A stretch of DNA of 64,000 nt from CAZYBG01 sp964645155 (GTDB lineage Bacteria; Pseudomonadota; Alphaproteobacteria; Rhodobacterales; Rhodobacteraceae), in assembly GCA_964645155.1 (NCBI GenBank), contig CAZYBG010000003.1:1-64000 (forward strand), given 5' to 3'. Positions within the stretch are counted from its first letter, which is position 1; every line of letters starts with the position of its first letter. The position numbers and the translations under genes are program-made. Shown here one piece after another: positions 1 through 8,674 of the stretch. The notes beneath the pieces are model-generated. The model searched no databases and had not been told where the DNA came from. It was given only the letters and a program-made list of their open reading frames with translations.

Positions 1-352
1 GCACGGCGTGGCCGCGGGCAGGGTCGGGGCGCGCCGCGCCAGCGCCATGCGCCGCCCCCGCGTCGGGCGCCAGTGCAGCGTCGGACGCCGCTGCCGGACT
101 GCCTTCCGCCTCCTCGGCCTCGGCCTCGGCGATCGCCTGGCCCAGCGCGACCGTCTCGCCCGGCGCCGCGAGATGCGCCGCCATCACCCCGTCGGACAGC
201 GCCGGCACCTCGACCACGGTCTTGTCGGTCTCGACCTCGAGAAGCACGTCGCCGCGCCGGAACGCCGCCCCCGGGGCAACGAGCCAGTCGAGGACCCTGG
301 CCTCCTCCATCGTCTCGCCGAGGCGGGGCAACCGGATCGTCACGCGGCCCAT
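1..352 (-). CDS. Dihydrolipoamide acyltransferase (E2), N-terminal part, cut by window edge
   Basis: This is the start of the E2 component of a 2-oxoacid dehydrogenase complex, which carries the swinging lipoyl arm and transfers the acyl group to CoA. The translation opens MGRVTIRLPRLGETMEEARV and contains the lipoylation site VETDKTVVEVP, with the lipoyl lysine in DKT, as in biotinyl/lipoyl domains. An Ala/Glu/Pro-rich linker follows and runs off the left edge, so the catalytic domain is not visible. The ATG at 352 overlaps the end of the E1-beta gene by 13 bp, so it is the third gene of an E1-alpha, E1-beta, E2 operon. Whether the complex acts on pyruvate, acetoin or a branched-chain acid cannot be told from this fragment. 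Confidence 0.85.
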   Translation of the reverse strand, partial: MGRVTIRLPRLGETMEEARVLDWLVAPGAAFRRGDVLLEVETDKTVVEVPALSDGVMAAHLAAPGETVALGQAIAEAEAEEAEGSPAAASDAALAPDAGAAHGAGAARPDPARGHAV

Positions 353-1338
353 TCCGGCGCCTCCCGGGTCACGAGCCAGCGCGCCGTGTCGCGGATCAGC
401 GCGGCCGAGGGGATCGCGCCCCGCTCCAGCGCCGGGGCGACCGGTATCGGAATGTCCTCGCCGCCCAGCCGCAGGACCGGCTCCTCGAGCCAGTCGAAGC
501 AGAGCTCGCCCAGCCGGGCCGCGATCTCGGAGGCGACGGACCCGACGACCGGCGCCTCGGTGACCACCATCGCGCGGCCCGTGCGGCGGACGCTGTCGAC
601 CAGCGGCGCCTCGTCGAGCGGGTTCAGGCAGCGCAGGTCCACGACCTCGGCGGCGACGCCGTCCGCCGCCAGCGCCTCGGCCGCCGCCAGCGCCTCGTGC
701 AGCATCCGGCTGTAGGCGACGATGGTGACGTCGCGCCCCTCGCGCCGGACCAGCGGCACGCCCCAGGCACCATCGGCGCGGGCGGTGTCGAGCGTGCCCT
801 TCGCCGTGTAAAGCCCCTTGTGCTCGATGAAGATGACCGGGTCGGGTTCGGTCAGGGCATGGCGCAGAAGGTGGTAGGCGTCGTTCACGGTGCCCGGCAT
901 CGCGACGCGAAGGCCCGGCACATGGATCAGCCATGCCTCGAGGCTCTGGCTGTGCTGGGCGGCCGCCGACCGCCCGGTTCCGCCCTGCGTGCGCAGCACC
1001 ATCGGCACGCCGATCTGGCCGCCGAACATGTAGCGGCTCTTGGCCGCCTGGTTGGCGATCTGGTCCATCGCCATGCCGGCGAAGTCGACATACATCAGTT
1101 CCGCCACCGGCCTCAGGCCGGTCATCGCCGCGCCGATCGCCGCGCCGACGATGGCCGGCTCCGAGATCGGCGCGTCGATCACCCGGTCGGCCCCGAACCG
1201 GTCGATCAGCCCCTTGGTCACCCCGTAGGCGCCGCCGTAGAGCCCGACCTCCTCGCCGATCAGAACCACCGAGGCGTCGGCCTCCATCCCGTCGATCAGC
1301 GCCTGGCGGATCGCCTCGCGGTAGGTCGTGACGGTCAT
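340..1338 (-). CDS. 2-oxoacid/acetoin dehydrogenase E1 component, beta subunit
   Basis: This 332-residue protein is the beta subunit of a heterotetrameric, TPP-dependent E1 enzyme (pyruvate or acetoin dehydrogenase type). It starts MTVTTYREAIRQALIDGMEA and has the family signatures VLIGEEVGLYGGAYGVT, FGADRVIDAPISEPAIVGAA and YVDFAGMAMDQIANQAAKS. The length matches the family. The start ATG at 1338 overlaps the E1-alpha stop as ATGA, which signals translational coupling, and its own end overlaps the E2 start. The protein would work in the cytoplasm with the alpha subunit to decarboxylate a 2-oxo acid or cleave acetoin and reductively acylate E2. Substrate is uncertain. Confidence 0.9.
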   Translation of the reverse strand: MTVTTYREAIRQALIDGMEADASVVLIGEEVGLYGGAYGVTKGLIDRFGADRVIDAPISEPAIVGAAIGAAMTGLRPVAELMYVDFAGMAMDQIANQAAKSRYMFGGQIGVPMVLRTQGGTGRSAAAQHSQSLEAWLIHVPGLRVAMPGTVNDAYHLLRHALTEPDPVIFIEHKGLYTAKGTLDTARADGAWGVPLVRREGRDVTIVAYSRMLHEALAAAEALAADGVAAEVVDLRCLNPLDEAPLVDSVRRTGRAMVVTEAPVVGSVASEIAARLGELCFDWLEEPVLRLGGEDIPIPVAPALERGAIPSAALIRDTARWLVTREAPEWAA

Positions 1339-2372
1339 GCGCGTGCGCCCTCCCCGAGGATCGCCGCAAGCCGGGCGGCCTGCGGGCGCGGCGCCGGCGT
1401 GGCGGGGGCGTAGACGTCCTCGAACATCGTGCGCGGCTCGGGCGGGTCGGCGGCGATCGCGTGGGCCAGCGCCGCATCCATCTCGGCCCCGGCCGCGGCG
1501 TCGATCCGGTCGAGCTCGGCCGCGGGGGCGAGCCCGATGTCGAGGAGCCGCAGGCGCGCGTTCGCGACGGGGTCGCGGGCGCGGCCCTCGGCCTCCTCCC
1601 CCGCCGTCCGGTATGGCGACTTGTCCATGCGCGCATGGCCGTAGAAGCGGTAGGCGTCGATCTCCAGAAAGCCCGGCCGGCCCGACCGCGCGGCGGCGAC
1701 CAGCGGGGCGGCGGCCTCGGCCACCGCCTCGACATCCGCGCCGTCGGCCCGCGCCGCGTTCAGCCCGAAGGCCGCGGCGCGCGCGGGGAAGTCGCGGCTG
1801 CCGGCCGACCGGTCGACCCGGGTGCCCATCCCGTACTGGTTGTTGATGCAGCAGAAGATCACCGGCAGCCGCCAGAGCGCGGCCATGTTCAGCGCCTCGT
1901 AGAGGATGCCCTGGCTCATCGCGCCATCGCCGAAGAACGCGACCGAGATCGCGCCGCCGTCCTGGTTGCGGTAGCTCAGCCCGGCGCCCACCACATGCGG
2001 GATCCCGCCGCCGACGATGGCATTCGCGCCGAGATGGCCAAGCGCCCGGTCGGCGATGTGCATCGACCCGCCCTTGCCGCGACAGTAGCCATCGGCCTTG
2101 CCCGCGATTTCGGCCATCATTCGGCGCGGATCGGCACCGCGCGCGAGGAAGACGCCGTGGCCGCGGTGATGGGTGGTGAAGCTGTCGCCGGGCCGCATCG
2201 CATCGGCCAGCCCCACGACCGCCTCCTCGCCGATCGAGAGGTGCAGCATCGAACCCGCGCTCTCGCCCTTGAGGAACAGCTCTCCCACCCGTTCCTCGAA
2301 CGAGCGGATGCGCCGCATCGTGCGGTAGCGGTCGAGAAGCGCGGTGTTCGCGGGGGGCTTCGGCGCGTTCAT
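1335..2372 (-). CDS. 2-oxoacid/acetoin dehydrogenase E1 component, alpha subunit
   Basis: This 345-residue protein binds the thiamine diphosphate of the E1 enzyme. The TPP motif is clear: GDGAMSQG near residue 165 followed about 30 residues later by NNQYGMGT. GKGGSMHIAD and the phosphorylation-loop-like YRFYGHARMDKSPYR are also present, as in acetoin and pyruvate dehydrogenase alpha subunits. The reading frame is open further upstream, but the ATG at 2372 (MNAPKPPANTALLDRYRTMR) follows a purine-rich GGGGGCCGGGGG and begins where family homology begins. It is the first gene of the minus operon and faces the SorC regulator across a 247-bp gap. Proximity suggests regulation by that protein. Acetoin, pyruvate and branched-chain oxo acids are all possible substrates. 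Confidence 0.9.
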   Translation of the reverse strand: MNAPKPPANTALLDRYRTMRRIRSFEERVGELFLKGESAGSMLHLSIGEEAVVGLADAMRPGDSFTTHHRGHGVFLARGADPRRMMAEIAGKADGYCRGKGGSMHIADRALGHLGANAIVGGGIPHVVGAGLSYRNQDGGAISVAFFGDGAMSQGILYEALNMAALWRLPVIFCCINNQYGMGTRVDRSAGSRDFPARAAAFGLNAARADGADVEAVAEAAAPLVAAARSGRPGFLEIDAYRFYGHARMDKSPYRTAGEEAEGRARDPVANARLRLLDIGLAPAAELDRIDAAAGAEMDAALAHAIAADPPEPRTMFEDVYAPATPAPRPQAARLAAILGEGARA

Positions 2373-2529
2373 CCCCCGGCCCCCGACAGGCGCGGCCCCG
2401 CGGGCCGGGCAGCCGCGGCTGCCGCACGACCGCCCTCGGGGGCGGAGGGCGCCGTTGTGCTGGCGATGCCGGTGATGGGGGCCACGTGGTCCGACCTGTT
2501 TTCTGCGCCTGCAATGCTGCGATTGCAAT

Positions 2530-2550
2530 ATTGTGCAGTGAGCGCACAAT
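2530..2550. promoter_or_regulatory. Inverted-repeat operator candidate between E1-alpha and sorC-type gene
   Basis: ATTGTGC-N7-GCACAAT is a perfect inverted repeat with 7-bp arms in an AT-rich island of an otherwise very GC-rich divergent region. TTGCAATATTGTGC overlaps its left side. A -35-like TTGACG lies at 2563-2568 with GCTAGA 17 bp further on, giving a short leader before the ATG at 2620. The position fits autoregulation by the SorC-type protein and control of the divergent operon; this is inference. Confidence 0.45.
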
Positions 2551-2619
2551 TGTTGTTAGTCGTTGACGAAGCCTCGGGTCAAGTGGCTAGATGCCGGCGC
2601 GGAGGGACGGCGGGGCGCG

Positions 2620-3579
2620 ATGAGCCAGGGTGGCAGGGGCAACGACGATCTGACCGAGGCGGCCTGGCTCTACCACATCGGCCGGATGAGCCAGGAAGAG
2701 GTCAGCCGCCGGATGGGCCTGTCGCGGTTCAAGGTCCTCCGCCTGCTGGCCGAGGCGCGCGAGCGCGGGCTCGTCCGCATCACCATCGAACACGAGACGG
2801 CGCGGACCCTGGCGCTGGCCGACAGCCTCGCCAAGCGGTACGGGCTGACCGAGGTGCAGGTGGCGCTCGATGCCGGCAGCGACGACGCGTCGGCGCGCCG
2901 CGCGGTGGGCCAGCTTGCCGCCGGCTACCTCGCCCGGATCGGCGGCGACGGCGCGGTGACCATCGGCGTCGGCTGGGGCCGGACCGTGGCGGCCATGGCC
3001 GAGGCGCTGAGCGGGCTGCGCAATCCCGGCCTCGTCTTCGTCTCGCTCATGGGGTCGATGACGCAGGCCTCGGCGACGAGCCCGCTCGATGTCTGCGTGC
3101 GCCTTGCCGCGCTCACCGGGGGGCGGGCGGTGTTCATGCCGGCACCGTTCCTGGCCGACAGCGCCGAGGATGCACGCAGGATCCTCGGCCAGCGCATGGT
3201 GCGCGAGGCGCTCGGCGTCGCGAGATCGGCCCGCCACATGATCGTCTCGCTGGGCGAGTGCACGCCCGACGCGCTCCTCAGCCTCAGCGGGGTGCTGACC
3301 GCGGCCGACGCGGCCGAGCTTGCCGCCGCCGGCGCGGTGGCGGATTCGACGGGCAAGTTCTTCCGTGCGGACGGAACCCTCGCCCCGACCGGCCTCAACG
3401 ACCGCGCCGCCTCGATCACGCTCGACGATCTCCGGCGCGCGAACGTCGCGCTGCTGGCGGCCGGCCCCGGAAAGGCGCGGGCCACGGGCGCCGTCCTTCG
3501 CGCCGGCTTCGTCGACCGGCTGATCGTCGACGAGGCACTCGGCGCGCGCCTTCTGGAGGAGGCAGGCGATGGTGGCTGA
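2620..3579 (+). CDS. SorC-family (sugar-binding) transcriptional regulator
   Basis: This 319-residue regulator has an N-terminal helix-turn-helix (AAWLYHIGRMSQEEVSRRMG, then LSRFKVLRLLAEARERG) followed by the SorC effector-binding domain: VGWGRTVAAMAEALSG, FVSLMGSMTQ and a C-terminal GAVADSTGKFFRADG stretch. SorC proteins sense phosphorylated sugars, often as inducers. The ATG at 2620 was chosen over the in-frame upstream codon at 2563 because it sits below GGAGGG and starts just before the homology. The next gene, mtnK, begins 5 bp after the stop, so regulator and kinase are probably cotranscribed. The inducer is likely a sugar phosphate made by the downstream kinase/isomerase, by inference from family and context. 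Confidence 0.85.
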   Translation: MSQGGRGNDDLTEAAWLYHIGRMSQEEVSRRMGLSRFKVLRLLAEARERGLVRITIEHETARTLALADSLAKRYGLTEVQVALDAGSDDASARRAVGQLAAGYLARIGGDGAVTIGVGWGRTVAAMAEALSGLRNPGLVFVSLMGSMTQASATSPLDVCVRLAALTGGRAVFMPAPFLADSAEDARRILGQRMVREALGVARSARHMIVSLGECTPDALLSLSGVLTAADAAELAAAGAVADSTGKFFRADGTLAPTGLNDRAASITLDDLRRANVALLAAGPGKARATGAVLRAGFVDRLIVDEALGARLLEEAGDGG

Positions 3580-3584
3580 CACCG

Positions 3585-4856
3585 ATGGCTGACACAGGCG
3601 ACCCCCGGCCGGACTACGCCCCGCTGACGCCTGCGACGCTGGCCGGCCGGCTCGGGCCCGCCCTCGCCGCCCGCCTCGGCGATCCCGGACGCTGGCGGGT
3701 GGCCGAGGTCGGCGACGGCAACCTGAACCTGGTCTTCATCGTGACCGGCCCCGCGGGTCAGGCGGTCGTCAAGCAGGCGCTGCCCTACCTGCGCCTCGTC
3801 GGCGAGGGCTGGCCGCTGCCGCTCAAGCGGTCGTTCTTCGAGTACCAGGCCCTGAGCCGCCAGGCGGCGCGCGACCCGGGCCGGGTGCCCGAGATCTATC
3901 ACTTCGATGCGGGCCAGGCGCTCAGCGTGATGCGTTACCTGACGCCCCACGCGATCCTGCGGAAATCGATCGTCGCCGGCCGCTGCCACCCCGCTCTCGC
4001 CCGGCATGTCGGCCATTTCGCCGCACGGACGCTGTTCCGCGGCTCGGGCCTTGCGATGGACGGCACCGCGCTGCGCGCCGACATGGCGCTTTTCGCCGAC
4101 AACACCGTCCTGGCCGACATCACCGAGCGACTCGTCTTCACCGACCCCTACTTCGAAGCGCCGCGCAACCGCCACACGCCGGGGCTGGAGCCGTGGATCG
4201 CCGCGCTCCGCGGCGACCGGGCGCTCCGCGTCGCGGCGCAGGAGGCCAAGCACGCCTTCGTCTCGAAGACCGAGACGCTGGTGCACGGCGACCTGCATTC
4301 CGGCTCGATCATGGTGACGGACGACGACACCCAGGTCATCGACCCCGAATTCGCCCTCTACGGCCCGTTCGGCTTCGATGTGGGGATGTTCCTCGCCAAC
4401 CTCCTGCTCGCCTTCCATGCCCAGTCCGGGCACGAGGCGGCGCCGGGCGCACGCGATGCCTGCCGCGCCTGGCTGCTCGGGCAGGCGGCCGAGTTCTGGG
4501 AGGTGTTCGCGGCCGAGTTCCGGCATCTCTGGCGGACCGAGCGCGCCGGCCTCCTCTATGACCGCAGTCTCTACGAGGAAGCGGGCGATCCGGCCGGCGC
4601 GGAGGCCGCCCTCGCCGCCGTGCTGCACGGCATCTGGACCGATGCGCTTGCCTTCTGCGGGGTCGAGATGCACCGCAGGATACTCGGCCTCGCCCATGTC
4701 GAGGATCTGGAGGCGATCGCCGATCCGGCGCGGCGGGCGCCGTGCGAGGCCCGCGCGCTGGAGGCGGGGCGGCTGATCGCCACGCTGCGGCATTCCCTTT
4801 CGCCGGGCGATCTGCCAGCCTTGGCGACCGAGATCGACGGAGGCGTCGCGCGATGA
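3585..4856 (+). CDS. mtnK: S-methyl-5-thioribose kinase
   Basis: This 423-residue protein matches 5-methylthioribose kinase, which phosphorylates methylthioribose at C1 with ATP. The protein-kinase-like fold shows as VAEVGDGNLNLVFIV (nucleotide loop), the lysine in QAVVKQALPYLR, the catalytic loop VHGDLHSGSIMV and the metal-binding VIDPEFALYGPFGFDVGMF. GEGWPLPLKRSFFEYQAL is typical of the family. The full length fits. It overlaps mtnA as ATGA. MtnK normally acts in methionine salvage or in the DHAP shunt. Here it is controlled, apparently, by a SorC regulator and no mtnB, mtnC or mtnD lies nearby. It could act on a related 5-modified ribose. Confidence 0.88.
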   Translation: MADTGDPRPDYAPLTPATLAGRLGPALAARLGDPGRWRVAEVGDGNLNLVFIVTGPAGQAVVKQALPYLRLVGEGWPLPLKRSFFEYQALSRQAARDPGRVPEIYHFDAGQALSVMRYLTPHAILRKSIVAGRCHPALARHVGHFAARTLFRGSGLAMDGTALRADMALFADNTVLADITERLVFTDPYFEAPRNRHTPGLEPWIAALRGDRALRVAAQEAKHAFVSKTETLVHGDLHSGSIMVTDDDTQVIDPEFALYGPFGFDVGMFLANLLLAFHAQSGHEAAPGARDACRAWLLGQAAEFWEVFAAEFRHLWRTERAGLLYDRSLYEEAGDPAGAEAALAAVLHGIWTDALAFCGVEMHRRILGLAHVEDLEAIADPARRAPCEARALEAGRLIATLRHSLSPGDLPALATEIDGGVAR

Positions 4857-5944
4857 AGGTGGGAGACAGGCAGTACCGCTCGATCTGGGTCGAGGGCGGG
4901 GAGGTGCGCATCATCGACCAGACGCGGCTGCCGCACGAGTTCGTCGTCGTCACGCTCCCCGCGCTCGAGGATGCCGCGACGGCGATCCGCGACATGTGGG
5001 TGCGCGGCGCACCGCTGATCGGCGCCACCGCAGCCTACGGCATGGCGCTCGCGATGCGCGAGGACGCTTCGGATGCCGGCCTCGCCCGGGCGCACGACCT
5101 GCTCTACGCCACCCGCCCGACGGCGGTGAACCTGCGCTGGGCGCTGGACGAGATGCGCCGCTGCCTCGCGCCGCTCGCGCCCTCGGGCCGCCACGTGGCG
5201 GCGATGCAGCGGGCGGCCGAAATCGCGGACGAGGACGTGGCGATAAATTCCGGCATCGGCGACCACGGCCTTCGGCTGATCGAGGACATCGCGCGCCGCA
5301 AGGGCGGCGCGCCGGTCAACATCCTGACGCACTGCAACGCGGGCTGGCTCGCCACGGTCGACTGGGGCACCGCGACCTCGCCGGTCTACAAGGCCCATGG
5401 CGCCGGCATCCCGGTGCATGTGTGGGTGGACGAGACGCGGCCCCGAAACCAGGGCGCGCATCTCACCGCCTGGGAGATGGCGAGCCACGGGATCCCGCAC
5501 GCGCTGATCGTCGACAATGCCGGGGGGCACCTGATGCAGCACGGGCAGGTCGACATGGTGATCGTCGGCACCGACCGCACGACGGCGCGCGGCGATGTGG
5601 CCAATAAGATCGGCACCTACCTGAAGGCGCTCGCCGCCCGCGACAACGGCGTACCGTTCTATGTCGCGCTGCCCTCGCCCACGATCGACTGGCGCGTCGA
5701 GGACGGGATCGCCGGCATCCCGATCGAGGAGCGGTCCGGCGACGAGGTCAGCTTCGTTCAGGGCAAGCTGGCCGACGGCAGCGTCGCGCGGCTCCGGATC
5801 AGCCCCGAGGGGACGCCGGCCGTCAACCCCGCATTCGACGTGACGCCGGCCCGCCTCGTGACCGGCCTCGTCACCGAACGCGGCGTCGCGCCGCCGACGG
5901 CCGAGGGGCTGGCAGCCCTGTTCCCCGACCGCGCGGGCAGGTGA
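4853..5944 (+). CDS. mtnA: S-methyl-5-thioribose-1-phosphate isomerase
   Basis: This 363-residue aldose-ketose isomerase converts methylthioribose-1-phosphate to methylthioribulose-1-phosphate and belongs to the eIF2B-alpha/MtnA family. Both catalytic residues are present: Cys161 in NILTHCNAGWLAT and Asp241 in VGTDRTTARGDVANKIGTY. MWVRGAPLIGATAAYGMAL is the phosphate-loop signature. The start codon overlaps the mtnK stop (ATGA), so the two enzymes are made together. Some relatives act on 5-deoxyribose-1-phosphate rather than the methylthio sugar, so exact substrate is not fixed by sequence alone. The next gene, an aldo-keto reductase, starts 37 bp downstream. Confidence 0.93.
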   Translation: MKVGDRQYRSIWVEGGEVRIIDQTRLPHEFVVVTLPALEDAATAIRDMWVRGAPLIGATAAYGMALAMREDASDAGLARAHDLLYATRPTAVNLRWALDEMRRCLAPLAPSGRHVAAMQRAAEIADEDVAINSGIGDHGLRLIEDIARRKGGAPVNILTHCNAGWLATVDWGTATSPVYKAHGAGIPVHVWVDETRPRNQGAHLTAWEMASHGIPHALIVDNAGGHLMQHGQVDMVIVGTDRTTARGDVANKIGTYLKALAARDNGVPFYVALPSPTIDWRVEDGIAGIPIEERSGDEVSFVQGKLADGSVARLRISPEGTPAVNPAFDVTPARLVTGLVTERGVAPPTAEGLAALFPDRAGR

Positions 5945-5981
5945 GTCGCAAGGCAGGCCCGGCAGGGAAAGGGAACTTCGG

Positions 5982-7043
5982 ATGGACTACAGAACACTCG
6001 GCCGGTCGGGCCTCAGGGTCTCGGCCATCACGATGGGCACCTTCACCTTCGGCGGGGTCGGCCCGTTCGCGCGCGTCGGCAACCAGGGCGTGCCCGAGGC
6101 GCGCCGGCTGGTCGATCAGGCGATCGACCACGGCGTCAACATGTTCGACACTGCGAACATGTATTCCGGCGGCCGCTCCGAGGAGATCCTCGGCGAGGTT
6201 CTGGAGGGCCGCCGCGGCGAGGTCCTGATCACGACCAAGGCCCGGATGCGGACCGGACCCGGGCCGAACGACGAGGGCGCGAGCCGCGTCCACCTGATCC
6301 GCGAATGCGAGCGCAGCCTGAGGCGCCTGCGCACCGACTGGATCGACCTCTACTACGTCCACGAATGGGACGGGACGACCCCAGCCGAGGAGACGATGGA
6401 AGCGCTCGACACCCTCGTCCGGCAGGGCAAGGTCCGCTATGTCGGCTGTTCCAACTATTCCGGCTGGCACGTGATGAAGTCGCTCATGGCCTCCGACAGG
6501 GACCATCGGGTGCGGTTCGTCGCGCAGCAGATCCACTACACGCTCGAGGCGCGCGAGGCGGAGTACGAGCTTCTGCCGGTCGCCGTCGATCAGGGGCTGG
6601 GCGTGCAGGTCTGGTCGCCGCTCGCCGCCGGGCTCCTGACCGGCAAGCACCGGCGCGGCCGGCCCACGCCAGAGGGCACGCGGCAGTTCGCGGGCTGGAC
6701 CGAGCCGCCGATCCGCGACGCCGAGCGGCTCTTCGACATCGTCGAGGTGCTGGTCGCGATCGGTGCGGCGCGCGACGTCTCGGCAGCGCAGGTGGCGCTC
6801 GCCTGGCTTCTGACGCGGCCGGGCATCACCTCGCTGGTCGTCGGCGGCCGCACCGAGGCGCAGTTCGCCGACAACTTCGCCGCCGTCGACCTGAAGCTGA
6901 CGGAGGACGAACTGGCGCGGCTCAACGAGGTGAGCCGCCCGCCGCTGATCTACCCCTACTGGCACCAGGGCCAGTTCGCGGTCGATCGCTTCAGCGCGGC
7001 CGACCGGGCGCTGCACACCGGGAACGAACCGCCCGCCTGGTGA
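5982..7043 (+). CDS. Aldo-keto reductase
   Basis: This 353-residue NADPH-dependent oxidoreductase has the full AKR catalytic tetrad: Asp56 and Tyr61 (NMFDTANMYSGG), Lys86 (LITTKARM) and His127 (LYYVHEWDG). The C-terminal VVGGRTEAQFADN is the cofactor-binding loop. It is the last gene of the sorC-mtnK-mtnA strand run. A plausible role is to reduce the short aldehyde released when an aldolase splits the ketose-1-phosphate made by MtnA; in the DHAP shunt that aldehyde is methylthioacetaldehyde. No aldolase gene is in the window, so this role is inference. It could also be a general aldehyde reductase. Confidence 0.88.
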   Translation: MDYRTLGRSGLRVSAITMGTFTFGGVGPFARVGNQGVPEARRLVDQAIDHGVNMFDTANMYSGGRSEEILGEVLEGRRGEVLITTKARMRTGPGPNDEGASRVHLIRECERSLRRLRTDWIDLYYVHEWDGTTPAEETMEALDTLVRQGKVRYVGCSNYSGWHVMKSLMASDRDHRVRFVAQQIHYTLEAREAEYELLPVAVDQGLGVQVWSPLAAGLLTGKHRRGRPTPEGTRQFAGWTEPPIRDAERLFDIVEVLVAIGAARDVSAAQVALAWLLTRPGITSLVVGGRTEAQFADNFAAVDLKLTEDELARLNEVSRPPLIYPYWHQGQFAVDRFSAADRALHTGNEPPAW

Positions 7044-7143
7044 GGCAAGGGGGCCCGGCAGGCCGCCCGGGCCGCCCTCACGAACACAGCGCGAGCCGTG
7101 GCGCCGCGGAGCCCTCGCCTTGGGGCGCCGGGAAGCTGGGCGT

Positions 7144-7168
7144 GGAACCTTCTTCCACCCCGACTGTT
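7144..7168 (+). promoter_or_regulatory. EcfG-type promoter candidate upstream of levansucrase
   Basis: GGAAC at 7144-7148 is followed by 16 bp and TGTT at 7165-7168. The known EcfG/ECF15 consensus is GGAAC-N16/17-CGTT; here the first -10 base differs. It lies 70 bp before the levansucrase ATG, upstream of a direct repeat. Confidence 0.4.
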
Positions 7169-7178
7169 CAACCAGTGA

Positions 7179-7220
7179 AGCCCCTTACCCAACGGCAATC
7201 AGCCCCTTACCCGACGGCAA
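7179..7220. repeat. Two tandem 20-bp direct repeats in the levansucrase leader
   Basis: Copies at 7179-7198 and 7201-7220 read AGCCCCTTACCC-R-ACGGCAA with one mismatch and a 22-bp period, about two helical turns apart. They lie directly before the levansucrase ribosome-binding region (CGGGACCTCCGA, then ATG at 7238). They may be an operator or a leader RNA element. Confidence 0.6.
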
Positions 7221-7237
7221 CCTGACGGGACCTCCGA

Positions 7238-8674
7238 ATGCGCAACCACTCCTCCACCCTTATGGCCGCCCTCGGGCTCGTGTTCACCACCGCCGCGGCG
7301 GCCTCGCCCGGACCGGCGTGGGATAACAGCGCAGCCGCGTTCCAGCTTGCGCAGACCGAGCAACCGGAGCAGGAGCCCGCGACGACGGAGCCTGCCGAGG
7401 GCAGCGAGGAGCCCGCCGTCGCCGAGGATCAGGAGGCGCTCGCCACGCCCGGCGCGTTCCGCTTCGACGGTGCGATGGCGGCGGAGTGGCCGAAGGCGGT
7501 GGCCGCGGAGATCACTCAGGACGTGCATGTCACCGTGCCCCTGATGATCCACCCTCAGGAAGACTTCGACGAGGGCACCTATGTCTGGGACGCCTGGCCG
7601 ATCCGCGATGTCGACGGGTCGGTATCCGAGTTCGACGGGTGGGTCGTGATGGTGGCGCTCAGCGCCGGGTGGAACGAGGTCGAGGAGACCGGGAACGCCT
7701 TCTATACGCTGTCCGAACTGCGCTACTGGTACACCCGCGACGGCGACTGGCGGCCCGGCGGCACGATCTTCTCGCGCGCCGACGGCCTGGGCTCGCGCCA
7801 GTGGGCGGGATCGGCAGTCCACGACGCCGAGACCGGCGAGGTCACGTTCTACTACACCGCCGTCGGCGACCCCGAGGCGCCGGGCGTGGAGGACGATCCC
7901 GCGCCGCGCCCGGTCTCGATCTTCAACGAGGCGATCGGCCGGCCCTCGACGGTGCAGCGCCTGGCCGCGGCCACGGCAACCGTCGCGGTCACCGACGACG
8001 GCATCGCCTTCGAGAACGTCGGCAACCACCGCATCATCGGCGAGGCGGACGGGTTCTGGTACGACACCCACGACACCTACCTGATGGGCGAGGCGGTCTA
8101 CGGGTTCCGCGATCCGGAATACTGGCGCAACCCGCGCACCGGCGAGGAGCACATCCTCTTCACCGGCAATGCGGCCGGCCTGCCCGGGCCCTACAACGGT
8201 GCGGTCGGGCTGATGACGCGCAATGGCGACAACTGGGAACTGGAACCTCCGATCCTCGTCGCGAACGGGGTCAACTCCCAGCTCGAGCGGCCGCATGTGG
8301 TGACCCGCGACGACGGGCTCTACCTGTTCTTCTCGACGCACGACTTCACCTTCGCGCCCGATGTTGCAGGTCCGCGCGGCCTTTACGGCTTCCGCTCCGC
8401 CTCGGGCGATCTGAGGGGCCATCTCACGCCGCTCAACGGCCATGGCCTGGTGGCCGCGAACCCGGTGGAGGCGCCCGAGCAGGTCTATTCCTTCCTCGTC
8501 CTGCCCGACGGCCAGGTGATGAGCTATCTCAACGTGCTCTGGGGCTTCGGGCAGCGGCCAGAGTATGAGGGCCGCGAGATGTTCGGCGCCCCGGCGCCGC
8601 TGTTCCGCATCGCCCTCGACGACGACACCGCAGTGATCGACGGACACGACACGACGGCCGCGCGGGATGACTGA
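7238..8674 (+). CDS. Levansucrase, glycoside hydrolase family 68
   Basis: This 478-residue exported enzyme should split sucrose, release glucose and transfer fructose to build levan. The GH68 motifs are in order: nucleophile Asp118 in TYVWDAWPIRD, transition-state stabiliser Asp292 in YGFRDPEYWRNP, and acid/base Glu350 in NSQLERPHVV. A signal peptide (MRNHSSTLMAALGLVFTTAAAA) is followed by a Pro/Glu/Thr-rich linker of about 45 residues before the beta-propeller. The stabiliser-to-acid/base spacing is short, 58 residues. It overlaps the next gene by 8 bp, so levan synthesis and a GH32 enzyme are coexpressed. An EcfG-like promoter and a direct repeat lie upstream. Confidence 0.92.
   Translation: MRNHSSTLMAALGLVFTTAAAASPGPAWDNSAAAFQLAQTEQPEQEPATTEPAEGSEEPAVAEDQEALATPGAFRFDGAMAAEWPKAVAAEITQDVHVTVPLMIHPQEDFDEGTYVWDAWPIRDVDGSVSEFDGWVVMVALSAGWNEVEETGNAFYTLSELRYWYTRDGDWRPGGTIFSRADGLGSRQWAGSAVHDAETGEVTFYYTAVGDPEAPGVEDDPAPRPVSIFNEAIGRPSTVQRLAAATATVAVTDDGIAFENVGNHRIIGEADGFWYDTHDTYLMGEAVYGFRDPEYWRNPRTGEEHILFTGNAAGLPGPYNGAVGLMTRNGDNWELEPPILVANGVNSQLERPHVVTRDDGLYLFFSTHDFTFAPDVAGPRGLYGFRSASGDLRGHLTPLNGHGLVAANPVEAPEQVYSFLVLPDGQVMSYLNVLWGFGQRPEYEGREMFGAPAPLFRIALDDDTAVIDGHDTTAARDD

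Noticed and set aside
2925..4793. 622-codon minus-strand open frame
   Set aside because: Runs antisense to the SorC and mtnK genes; no recognisable domains.
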